From positions 1,178,001 through 1,242,000 of the forward strand of contig NZ_CP047409.1 in NCBI RefSeq assembly GCF_013487865.1: a stretch of 64,000 bases of DNA. The letters are read 5' to 3'. Below, piece by piece: positions 18,625 through 26,528 of this stretch. The stretch comes from Lactobacillus johnsonii. Lineage in GTDB: Bacteria; Bacillota; Bacilli; Lactobacillales; Lactobacillaceae. Each line of letters begins with the position of its first letter. Within the stretch, counting starts at the first letter, position 1. The position numbers were made by a program, and so were the translations under genes. Under the pieces are notes generated by a model. It worked only from the letters and a program-made list of their open reading frames with translations, did not search any database and had not been told where the DNA came from.

Positions 18625-18658
18625 AAAAAGACCAAATACCATCTCATGATATTTGGTC
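18625..18658 (-). terminator. htpX terminator
   Basis: On the minus strand GACCAAATATCAT / ATGGTATTTGGTC is followed by TTTTT. It isolates array 2 from htpX transcription. Confidence 0.8.
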
Positions 18659-18667
18659 GTGCTTATC

Positions 18668-19585
18668 TTATTTTATCCGATTACTATTTTCTAGGCGTTC
18701 AATTCTTTTATCCAAAGGTGGATGATCGGAGAAAAGGCGGCTAATCCAATTATGAGCACTCGGAAAATTAAAATACAAATGTTGTAGGGCTAAATCTTGA
18801 GAGCCAATTTGCGGGGTACTCTCTCCTTCTTCTAGTTTTTCAAGTTTAGACAGAGCAGAAATTAAGCCACTTGGTTCACGTGTCAAATCAACTGAACCAA
18901 TATCTGCCAAATACTCTCTCTGACGTGATACTAGTAAAAATAGCAACTTTGCTATAGGAATTCCAATAATAGAAATAATTCCACCTACAATAATCAAAAA
19001 TAAGGCAAAGAATTTGATAAGAAGACCTAACAAACCTTTATTCTCACTAGTTAATACAGTCCATCCAAATACAACGATTCCTACACCAGTCATTGTAATT
19101 AAACTGGTTAGCGCACTCGCTAAAACTGTAATACGAGTATCGTAGTTTCGAATATGAGAAAGTTCATGGCCAATGACACCTTGAACTTCTTTTTTATTCA
19201 TCATATTCAATAGTCCCTGCGTTAAAGCTAAACTTGCATGTTGTGGATCACGTCCGGTAGCAAAAGCATTCGGCGCCTGATCAGGAGTAATATATAATTT
19301 TGGAACTGGCAGCCCACCTGCTAAACAGAGTTCTTCAACTAATTCATAAATTTGGGGCTCTGTTTCTTTAGTAATTTCAACAGCATTTGTTACTTTCATA
19401 AGATGGCGAGTTGCATCAAAATAGACGTGTGCAATGTAAATTAAACCTATAACAAAGAAAGCTCCTCCAACATAAACTGTAAAAAGCATTCCCAGAAAAA
19501 TACTTATTATTAGTATCAACAAGGTGTATAGACCTAAAATAATCCAAGTATTTCGTTTATTCTGTTCAATTTGTTTATAAAGCAT
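18668..19585 (-). CDS. htpX: HtpX-like membrane zinc protease
   Basis: The product has 305 residues. The zinc-binding motif HELSH is in VIGHELSHIRNYDTR, and a downstream Glu ligand is in REYLADIGSVDL. Four hydrophobic membrane segments lie at about residues 12-33, 37-55, 155-180 and 190-215. By family it degrades misfolded membrane proteins. I choose the ATG at 19585, since GGAG lies eight bases before it; the GTG three codons earlier has no ribosome site. It is flanked by CRISPR arrays on both sides and is not obviously part of the immune system. Confidence 0.9.
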   Translation of the reverse strand: MLYKQIEQNKRNTWIILGLYTLLILIISIFLGMLFTVYVGGAFFVIGLIYIAHVYFDATRHLMKVTNAVEITKETEPQIYELVEELCLAGGLPVPKLYITPDQAPNAFATGRDPQHASLALTQGLLNMMNKKEVQGVIGHELSHIRNYDTRITVLASALTSLITMTGVGIVVFGWTVLTSENKGLLGLLIKFFALFLIIVGGIISIIGIPIAKLLFLLVSRQREYLADIGSVDLTREPSGLISALSKLEKLEEGESTPQIGSQDLALQHLYFNFPSAHNWISRLFSDHPPLDKRIERLENSNRIK

Positions 19586-19755
19586 TATATTCACTCCAAG
19601 TACTATTCAGAATCATTTTACCTCTTTTAAAAACAAGTTAACAGCCAAATTTATTCTTATTATTTATAGGTATTTTAAGGTTAAGAGTTATTAAAACTCA
19701 TTAAAAATGTTAGTATTTATTTTGGGATTTATTATTACATTGGGATTTTCTTAGT
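19586..19755 (+). promoter_or_regulatory. Leader of CRISPR array 3 and divergent htpX upstream region
   Basis: An AT-rich stretch with no gene. On the + strand it ends TTGGGATTTTCTTAGT immediately before the first repeat, matching the end motif of the other leaders. It must also hold the minus-strand htpX promoter, which I cannot pinpoint. Confidence 0.55.
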
Positions 19756-20088
19756 CTATTCTCCACGGATGTGGAGATGATCCTATGCCCAGCCCGGTTT
19801 GTAGCCATGCAGTTTACTATTCTCCACGGATGTGGAGATGATCCTGGAAATCTGAACATTGATATTGATTCGGGAAACTATTCTCCACGGATGTGGAGAT
19901 GATCCTCACTGTCTGGCTCTTTCAATTTCAATCCGACACTATTCTCCACGGATGTGGAGATGATCCTTCTAGACGAACATTTAAACGACGACGGTAGCGC
20001 TATTCTCCACGGATGTGGAGGTGATCCTTTAGCTAGTTTTATGGGTGGCTTATTCATGCGCTATTCTCCACAGTCGTGGAGGCAATAC
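19756..20088 (+). CRISPR. CRISPR array 3 (type I-E), 6 repeats, + strand
   Basis: Repeats begin at 19756, 19817, 19878, 19939, 20000 and 20061, all with 61-base periods. They read CTATTCTCCACGG..GTGGAGATGATCC directly on the + strand, so this array is transcribed opposite to the other three. The last repeat (20061) is decayed in its 3' half (GGCAATAC), which marks the trailer end and confirms the direction. Every spacer begins with T. The repeat variant differs from arrays 1, 2 and 4 at its first base and in the loop (GGAT). Confidence 0.95.
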
Positions 20089-20134
20089 AAAATCTAACTA
20101 AGTACATTAATATTTTCCCATAATTATCCATATT

Positions 20135-20172
20135 AAAAAAATAGTCCCTTGAACAAAAGGACTATCTTTTTA
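20135..20172. terminator. Bidirectional terminator
   Basis: AAAATAGTCC / GGACTATCTTTTT with an 11-base loop lies between array 3 and the converging HIRAN gene and has T runs on both strands. Confidence 0.75.
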
Positions 20173-20182
20173 TCTATAAATA

Positions 20183-20608
20183 CTAACTTGCCAAATAAAC
20201 CTTAATTACTAATTCCAAATTTTTACCATCCCAATGGAAAGTTTTTACACGACCAAATAAAAGATTTCCTGCATCAATTAAGCGACTAAATATCAAATTA
20301 TGTTCGTGTGGAACATAGCCCAGTTTCAGGCCAGAAGGTGTAGTAACAGAAATTGCATTCTTATCGTATTTATTATCTGCTTCACGCATTAGTAAAACTG
20401 GGTCGTTTTCCTTTAAGCGAGGAACTATCCTATCTTCTAAATGCAAATAGTCCGAACCACGTACCTCACATCCATATAGAAATGTACTATGACTTTCTCC
20501 AGATTGTTTATAGTATATCTTTTTTAATTCAGTCATTTGATTTTCCAAATTACTAATTCGATCCATCAAATCTGTAATTAAAATATCATCATTTCTGTAC
20601 ATACTCAT
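20183..20608 (-). CDS. Stand-alone HIRAN-domain protein
   Basis: The product has 141 residues. A short coiled segment (ILITDLMDRISNLENQMTELKK) is followed by a HIRAN domain at about residues 43-138: GCEVRGSDYL, then NDPVLLMREADNKYDKNAI, then GLKLGYVPHEHNLIFSRLID. In HLTF-type remodellers HIRAN binds 3' ends of single-stranded DNA; stand-alone bacterial copies are poorly understood. It lies between arrays 3 and 4 but is not part of any cas operon. A DNA-end-binding role is an inference from the family. Confidence 0.75.
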   Translation of the reverse strand: MSMYRNDDILITDLMDRISNLENQMTELKKIYYKQSGESHSTFLYGCEVRGSDYLHLEDRIVPRLKENDPVLLMREADNKYDKNAISVTTPSGLKLGYVPHEHNLIFSRLIDAGNLLFGRVKTFHWDGKNLELVIKVYLAS

Positions 20609-20792
20609 TACATTTACTCTTTCTATTGAATAATTTTAGGCTTATTTTGTCCGTTCGTCGGAAACTCTAGTAGACTGTTTACCTCAATGATCTTATGATA
20701 AAGTATTATTTGATTTTTCAAATTCCGCAGCAGCTTGCTCGAAAGCCTGTGGTAAAAAGATAGAAATATTAAACTAAAGAAGGTTTTCGCTC

Positions 20793-20975
20793 ATGATATT
20801 AACACCTAAAGAACTGGAGGGTGTGTTAGTGTATGTTGATTATGCACCGTTGCCAATATTGAAAAGTAATGCTACAAACGAACAAAAGATAATTTATGCT
20901 AATTATATCATTGAGCGATTAAATGAAAATAAAATAGATACACCATTTTTTAGTAAGAATACAAGTAATAATTAA
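20793..20975 (+). CDS. Possible small protein (60 aa) between arrays 3 and 4
   Basis: AAAGAAGG lies about ten bases before the ATG, a fair ribosome site. The product starts MILTPKELEGVLVYVDYAPL and ends in a polar tail; it has no signal or membrane segment. I do not recognise it. The frame runs between array 3 and the trailer of array 4 and has no terminator. It may be a real small gene or a remnant. Confidence 0.4.
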   Translation: MILTPKELEGVLVYVDYAPLPILKSNATNEQKIIYANYIIERLNENKIDTPFFSKNTSNN

Positions 20976-21111
20976 ATATCGACCTACGTAGGTCTTTAAA
21001 CAAACTATTTCTATGTATTTTCGATGAGAGATGAGATTGTATAAGCCTTATGAAAGCATAGCACAATGAAAAGAAAAGAATTCGAAAAGTTTGGAAATAT
21101 ACATCAAAGGG

Positions 21112-21445
21112 AGTGCATCTCCACATACGTGGAGAATACGAAATACTTACGCTAGGTACCATGTGTACAGCAGGATCATCTCCACCTACGTGGAGAACAT
21201 AATTATTTGCGTTCTCGTGCATTCATCAATTCAGGATCATCTCCACCTACGTGGAGAACATGAGTAAAGTCAAAAAGCTAAAAGGTACTATTGAGGATCA
21301 TCTCCACCTACGTGGAGAACATCTACAATGCGAATGAGAGGGTAGCTAAGCCATTGGGATCATCTCCACCTACGTGGAGAACATCAGAGATTCATCAAAT
21401 CTATCTCCCTCGTTTAAGGATCATCTCCACCTACGTGGAGAACAT
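21112..21445 (-). CRISPR. CRISPR array 4 (type I-E), 6 repeats
   Basis: Repeats begin at 21112, 21173, 21234, 21295, 21357 and 21418. In crRNA sense (minus) they read ATGTTCTCCACGTAG..GTGGAGATGATCC. The repeat at 21112 is of the array-2 end type (AATAC) and has a changed first part (AGTGCA), marking it as the oldest. Every base after a sense repeat is T or C. It is the array furthest from cas1-cas2. Confidence 0.94.
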
Positions 21446-21778
21446 ACTAAATATTCTTTGTTCCTATCACATTCATAGTTTATAATACGACAATTTTTCA
21501 TTAGTTTTACTAAATTCATAAAGGCTTATTAAAAAATAATGATTTCAAAAATCATTTATATATTTTTTTGTTCATGGTTTTAACGCAAGTGATTACTGCT
21601 TCAATTAATAAAGGCAGTACACCTTTTAATTATATTTAATTTTCAAATCGCAAATAATCAATATTATGTAATTATACTGTACAAAATATCCTAAGTTTCA
21701 TTTTCTATTCTTTGCATCCTTATCAACCATTGCTAGTGAATCACGGACAAATAAATTTACTCCCTTAAAAATAATTAA
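21446..21778 (-). promoter_or_regulatory. Leader of array 4 and gene-free stretch
   Basis: The first part, on the minus strand, ends AATATTTAGT before the newest repeat, like the other leaders. Further up is a hairpin AATGATTT / AAATCATT followed on the + strand by a T-rich tail (about 21536-21570), possibly a terminator. No gene is visible. Confidence 0.5.
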
Positions 21779-23334
21779 TTATCTTCCAAGCAAATGAGTT
21801 TTAAGTATATTCTTTAAGGCGTCTCCTGAAGCCACTCTTATATCTGGGGTATCTTCTTGGCCGTTCCGAATATCTAAGATGACTTGTGCATTAATAATCC
21901 CTTTTTTCTCTAATCTATGCAAAAAGTAATCTACATCAAAAGTCGTAATAACATCATCAGCATAGTCTTCTCCGGTAATTCGGAATTCATAATCATCAAC
22001 ACTTTTTATCAATCTTTCATTAAAATTATGGGTAACTAGGTAATAGTAAACTTCCTGAATATCCTCCAAATTATTAGCTACAAATTGACTTAAAGCTAAA
22101 TTATAAAGTATTGTTAAATTAATCATGTAATTACTTGCATAGGGTGTAAATAAATCATTTTCTTGTAAATCAAGAAAATCTTGTCTCATTTTTTTCTTGA
22201 TTTTATCATCAGAAAAGATCCCGGCTACATTCAGATAATAATCTATTCTTTCTGTTCCTACATCTTCTCCTATTTCTTTTATCACTTGTCGTGCTGCATG
22301 TCCCTGAGGATGCTGGTCAAAATCACGTAAGTTATAGCACAACCTGTAGCCTAAATTACTATCATAGATATATGAACAAATTTTTTTCCAATTATCTTTA
22401 AAGTTAGACACATACCGTTCTAACCATTGTTGATCAAGATAATCTATAAAGGCATTCCCATCAGAAATAAAAGCTCCAATAATTGTATTAGGATTTATTT
22501 CCATATCTTGAGAAATAGATGTTTTTATTAAATTTTTATACGAAGAAGCCACTCTATCATACAGCTCTTCAATATTTTCAAAAGTTCCTCTGATAGTTTG
22601 AAACCGATTCATTTCTTTTCTATCTTCAGTAGTGATATTTACTCTTCTTCCATCTTCAGAGTAATATAAATTTTTCTTAAATTTATACACATCTTTTATT
22701 TGAGCCAATACATCATCTTCAATCTTGGGATCTTCTTCAAAAATAAATTTATCATACTCCTCTTTAAAATTATCAGATAATTCTATTCCTTTTTCTTTCT
22801 CATACTCTTCTAATCCATAGTCCTTTTCTAGCATGTAATCATCAATATTTTTCAAATCAATGATATTAACCGTTGACTTCCATTCGTCTCCTTCTGTTTT
22901 TTTAGTAAAAATTATAGGAGTCTCTTCTAATGCTTTGTCTACAGTTCTTTGATTTCTTGTATCATTAGTAAATTCAAAACCTGCATTGCAGAAACCTACA
23001 TAATCAACTCCCTTATCTTTAAAATAAGGCAAAATAAAATTTGTCAGCAAGTATTTTTTACTCTCAACTGTAGCTATTGACGAATATAAGTAATAATAAT
23101 CGATGATAGCAATACTGCTTCCACTATATTTTCTTCAGCGCCATTCACCAAGAAACAATATGCCTCTGCAATTATCTTTTTTTCTTCTTTTTCATCTTCA
23201 GTACTTAAGCTTAAAGTCGACTTATATACTCCATGATCATAATCTATATCTTTTACTTCGTAATTTTCTAACGTTAGTACTTCTTCTTTTATTTCCTTAT
23301 CTGTGAACGTAACGTTGGTATTTTTCCTATCCAT
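21779..23334 (-). pseudogene. Unknown gene with R-x4-H motif, frameshifted, behind a crRNA-like leader
   Basis: Two frames read as one gene of about 518 residues. The first (23334-23074, starting MDRKNTNVTF) ends after an AAAA run at 23129-23132. Adding one A there lets it continue as AEEKYSGSSIAIIDYYYLYS into the second frame, which stays open to 21779. The start at 23334 is set by GGAG eight bases upstream. No membrane segment is visible and the protein is acidic. The downstream part carries RDFDQH, an R-x4-H motif as in HEPN ribonucleases, in a helical context (LCYNLRDFDQHPQGHAARQV). I do not recognise the family. The frameshift may be inactivation, slippage or a sequencing error. Confidence 0.55.
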
Positions 23335-23351
23335 GGTTTTTTCTCCATTTA

Positions 23352-23463
23352 TTTTTTCCTCCACAAGCTGTAGAGATCACTTAATTTTAATCCTTTAATT
23401 AAAGGATCACCTCTATCAATTATAGAGATCACTGGCAATATCGTTCTCTATCTATGAGAACAG
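23352..23463 (-). ncRNA. crRNA-like element in the 5' leader of the unknown gene
   Basis: On the minus strand a 5' hairpin (GTTCTC..GAGAAC, 23461-23443) is followed by a degenerate CRISPR repeat (23432-23404: GTGATCTCTAT..ATAGAGGTGATCC). Next come 23 bases of pseudo-spacer (23403-23381) and a second degenerate repeat (23380-23352: GTGATCTCTAC..GTGGAGGAAAA). Both stems are kept by paired changes. Cas6e-type cutting would release a crRNA with handle GTGATCCT and a 22-base guide TTAATTAAAGGATTA.., leaving the mRNA with its own ribosome site. Confidence 0.55.
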
Positions 23464-23467
23464 TTTA

Positions 23468-23496
23468 ACTATAGCAGTAATTTCAAAAAATATCAA
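23468..23496 (-). promoter_or_regulatory. Promoter of the crRNA-like leader and the unknown gene
   Basis: On the minus strand TTGATA (complement of 23491-23496), a 17-base spacer and an extended -10 TGCTATAGT (-10 at 23468-23473). Transcription should begin near 23461, at the 5' hairpin of the leader. Confidence 0.7.
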
Positions 23497-23520
23497 ACTT
23501 AATAAAAGGATTAGATTTTT
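23496..23520 (+). promoter_or_regulatory. Putative Cascade target beside the -35, with AAC PAM
   Basis: On the + strand AAC (23496-23498) is followed by TTAATAAAAGGATTA (23499-23513). The guide of the crRNA-like leader reads TTAATTAAAGGATTA: only position 6 differs in the first 15, a position that is flipped out and unpaired in type I-E Cascade. The PAM touches the -35 of the gene's own promoter, so binding would repress it. Confidence 0.55.
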
Positions 23521-23815
23521 TACTTACTGCGTTATCCGTACAAAAATTTATTTTCAATAATGAATTTTGGGTACATAATTTTTCCTGTTTAGATCTTTTT
23601 TCCTTAAAGGGTTATCAAGCCAATGAAAATAAGGATCTCCTTATTTAAATGACTGAATTAAATTTCACATTTCTCGTTCTTATTGACATTTTTCTAATAA
23701 CTATAATGTACAATTAAGAGAAAATAGTATTATTTAAAATGTTTATTTCTATAAAAACTGGAGTATTTAATTATTTTTAATAATTTAATTTATACAAGGT
23801 CAGGTGATTATTAAT

Positions 23816-24319
23816 ATGAAAACAACCCTCAATATTAATAGAAAGGCCACTTTACAACGAATTAGATCATTCTTTAATTACAATTATCCTAATTATCTTA
23901 ATCTGAGTGATCTTACAAATTATGAATTAAAATCTATTGATTATACTCAACCATATGTTACCCAAACTAGACGAACTGATGCTTTAGAAAAATTGATTAC
24001 CCAACAAATTGAGGCAAATTTGATTGTCATGAGTGTTCAACAGGCAATTAATAAATGTCCCGATCGACCACATGCACCCTATAAAACTATACTTACTGAA
24101 CGATACTTAAAATTTAATTCAGCATGGCAAATTGCGTTAAAGGTCCAATACAGTTCTTCCCAATATAATAAATTACAAAATAGTGCTCTTTTATTATTTG
24201 CCCAAAAATTCCTTATACAGCAATTCGTCAATAAAGTTAGTGAAAATTCCATTATCGATTTACATATTTATGAAGACAGGGATACAGACTATAAAACTGC
24301 TCATAAAGACTTGAAATAA
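23816..24319 (+). CDS. ArpU-family phage-type transcriptional regulator
   Basis: The product has 167 residues. The C-terminal part (ILTERYLKFNSAWQIALKVQ, then YSSSQYNKLQNSALLLFAQ) has the sigma-4-like helix-turn-helix pattern of ArpU/RinA-type late regulators of Gram-positive phages. I choose ATG at 23816 with AGGTGA upstream; a GTG at 23804 overlaps that ribosome site. No other phage genes are near, so it is an orphan, probably a prophage remnant or adopted regulator. Confidence 0.7.
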   Translation: MKTTLNINRKATLQRIRSFFNYNYPNYLNLSDLTNYELKSIDYTQPYVTQTRRTDALEKLITQQIEANLIVMSVQQAINKCPDRPHAPYKTILTERYLKFNSAWQIALKVQYSSSQYNKLQNSALLLFAQKFLIQQFVNKVSENSIIDLHIYEDRDTDYKTAHKDLK

Positions 24320-24495
24320 GCTGTAGATAATTCTTATCTATCTTACAGAATAAATTTTCAACTATGTACAAAAAGGTGCTAACAGAAAATAATTATCAAA
24401 TTAATATATTTTAAATGCGAAATCAAACCACATCTCATTTACATCATTTCATAAGTTTCACTATCGTTTAAATAACCATGTCTCATTACTATTGG

Positions 24496-25400
24496 CTAAT
24501 CCTTATCTGCATATTTAATATATTCCTCCATTTTTTTGAATTTTCTTTTTTCGACTTCTTTTTTAAAAGCAAAAAATGCTCCAATAACTGTAAGATAAAT
24601 AAAGCCTAGCCCAAATCCGCATACTAAACCTTTCCACAAATTTACAGTCTTCCCAAGTAGTAATTTTATAAAAACAGAAATAATCTGACTATAATATCTA
24701 AATATAAAAAGATTCACTACAGTAATAAACAAAGAGGCCTCAGAAAATAGATTTATATTTGACCTAAATGAAATTTCTGTTTTTAAATCGATAAAATCGT
24801 CTATACTCTTATCTCTTAATACTTTTAAATTATAAATAATATTCGTTCCATTTTTCTCTCCATTATCAACTTGTCGTAAAAAAGTTCTAACTTTGATGGA
24901 TCTTTCAATATTTCAGTTACCAAACTTATATCAAAATATGCAGGATTTTTTGAAAATAATGTATAAAAGTTACTGATTTCGTCATTTATAAATTTTGATG
25001 TATAGGTTCCTAATAAACATCCTGGAAATAAGTATAAGACAATATCTATTGCAAACAACCATATATACCCATAGATTAATACCAATGAAAGATTCCTGTA
25101 ATTTAGCTTTGCAACAATAAATGCTCCAAGTCCCAGTACCATTGCCAAGCCACCAAAAATCCATGGAATCACAAAAGGCCACTTTTTATATATTCCATTG
25201 AATAAATTTATAACGTGTCCTCCTAATAAAAAATAGATAGTTATAATACCTACACTACAAATTGTATAGACACAAAAACCAATAAAATTCATGATCCATC
25301 TTGTCTCTACAAAAAAATAAATTATCATGAAATAAATTATTGGAATAATTTGATTTATTAAACTATATCGATTGATTTTTTTAAGATTTAAACTTTCCAT
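24496..25400 (-). pseudogene. Membrane protein gene broken by a frameshift
   Basis: The first frame (25400-24825) encodes four or five membrane segments (QIIPIIYFMIIYFFVETRW, VYTICSVGIITIYFLLGGHV, PFVIPWIFGGLAMVLGLGAF). After a shift near 24870-24900 a second frame remains open through IKVRTFLRQVDNGEKNGTNI, then LKVLRDKSIDDFIDLKTEI, and ends with two more membrane segments at 24496. The two halves read naturally as one protein of about 300 residues. I do not recognise the family; no transporter or defence motif is evident. The region is an accessory one with many broken genes. Confidence 0.5.
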
Positions 25401-25448
25401 ATTTAAGTCTCCAATTTCTAAGCCAGATTAATAACAAAATTATCTTTT

Positions 25449-25499
25449 TTAAGCACCAGGTGCAAATGTTGTATTAAAAAAATGCATGAAGCCATTCAT
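25449..25499 (-). pseudogene. N-terminal remnant of a PTS EIIC gene
   Basis: ATG at 25499, preceded by GAGGT, begins MNGFMHFFNTTFAPGA and then stops. This matches the usual opening of lactose/cellobiose-type EIIC proteins (MNGFM.F....FAP). The rest of the gene is gone. It follows the EIIB remnant directly. Confidence 0.5.
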
Positions 25500-25528
25500 T
25501 TTATTTACCTCATTTCTGATTTACCGTT

Positions 25529-25836
25529 TTAATTTTCCAATTGTGTTTTTAAATCATCAATTGCAGATTTTCTATTTAAAATTGAATAATAATCTGTTTT
25601 CATCAAAATAGCCTTTACTTTATCAGGAACTTCATTTTTATTGCATCAAATTCTGCTTTTAAGTGCGGACCAACCATTAAAGCATCAATTTTATCAGCGT
25701 ATTCTCCTAATTCTGCTTCACTTCTAGCTTGAATTTTATAATCTAAGCCTGCCTTCCTAGCACTTTTTCTCATATTTGCTGCCATAAAACCTGATGAAGC
25801 ACCTGAACCACAAATCAATAAAATATTCTTACTCAT
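25529..25836 (-). pseudogene. PTS lactose/cellobiose EIIB, frameshifted
   Basis: The frame from 25836 begins MSKNILLICGSGASSGFMAA with the phosphorylated cysteine C9 and the typical MVGPHLKAEFDAIK. After an AAAAA run at about 25636-25640 it goes out of frame and stops at 25615. One base changed, the next frame continues NEVPDKVKAILMKTDYYSIL.. to 25529, giving a normal length of about 102 residues. EIIB passes phosphate from EIIA to the sugar at EIIC. With EIIC also cut short, the locus cannot work as a transporter. Confidence 0.8.
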
Positions 25837-26064
25837 TTTGAATTTCTCCTATAATCAATTATTTCTTTTTCTCTTTACATGTTTATAGCATTAAATTAAC
25901 CGCTTACATTAAATTCATCTTTTGCACCGTAGGAGTGCAATTTAGTGATCTATTCATAGCTACGTCTTTTTTAGCAAAAACAGCCAAGAGATCTTTTTAT
26001 CCCTTGACTGTTCAGTAAATTAATATCTAGTATATTTTTAAATTATAATTTTCACCTAGCTAGT

Positions 26065-26199
26065 CTAATACAATTTCGTTGTGCATCCAATTAAAAATTC
26101 ATATTTCTGAGTTAGGTTCTCCCATGATAGTATCACTCAATTAATAGAAACTCCTGTCCCAACAAATAGCACTAATTGGTCATCGTGCTGAGCTTCCAT
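26065..26199 (-). pseudogene. Remnant of a SIR2-like gene
   Basis: On the minus strand the frame reads MEAQHDDQLVLFVGTGVSIN, a stop (TGA), then VILSWENLTQKYEFLIGC. The FVGxGVS nucleotide-binding loop followed by SW-x-L is the typical start of SIR2-like NADase proteins found in anti-phage systems. Only about 45 codons remain, with an in-frame stop. Confidence 0.55.
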
Positions 26200-26420
26200 T
26201 ATCTTAACCAAGTTTATACTATATAATTAAAACCTCAATCTCTAACATGGAAAAAAGTAAAGTTCGTAAAAAGAATTAATTCATTCTAAGGTTAAAGGAT
26301 AGTATTTATGTTTTTTATAGATACCCTTAAAAATATCTATTTTAAATTAATGTAATTTCTAACCCATATCATTTATTTAGATAAAAACTAAATAAATATA
26401 CATTTAAAATGTATTTTTGA

Positions 26421-26426
26421 TATAAT
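26421..26426 (+). promoter_or_regulatory. Extended -10 of a small RNA
   Basis: TGATATAAT on the + strand, with no clear -35. It lies about 7 bases before the proposed start of the RNA at 26433. Confidence 0.45.
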
Positions 26427-26432
26427 ATTGGT

Positions 26433-26528
26433 AACAAAGATAACTTGTGAAGGATTAAGCTGAGTTCCTGAATGGGAGTAAGGTATCGACCGAGAATTCT
26501 CATGCTCCTGGGGTTATCTTTATTTTTT
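26433..26528 (+). ncRNA. Candidate structured RNA next to the DUF3644 gene
   Basis: A roughly 90-base stretch begins after an extended -10 and is closed by the long-range inverted repeat AAAGATAAC (26437-26445) / GTTATCTTT (26513-26521), followed by ATTTTTTT. The inside can form GGGAG/CTCC and GAG..CTC pairings. It has no open frame with a ribosome site on +. Its terminator overlaps the end of the converging DUF3644 gene. I do not recognise an RNA family. Confidence 0.4.

Noticed and set aside
23392-23405. CCTTTAATTAAAGG palindrome as a plain operator
   Set aside because: A 14-base palindrome does lie within the pseudo-spacer and a protein could bind it. But it does not explain the two repeat-like hairpins, the spacing and the matched target with AAC, so I keep the crRNA-like reading as primary and note this as the main alternative.
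23690-23712. TTGACA followed by TATAAT on the + strand upstream of the ArpU gene
   Set aside because: Only 13 bases separate the two boxes, too few for a normal promoter. A real promoter may still lie nearby.
26360-26490. 44-codon minus-strand frame across the structured RNA
   Set aside because: Its ribosome-like GGAG is one base from the ATG and the frame follows no known small toxin.
26433-26520. Type III toxin-antitoxin RNA for the DUF3644 gene
   Set aside because: The RNA has no tandem repeats and the protein is not of the ToxN/AbiQ type. Only a general structured RNA is claimed.
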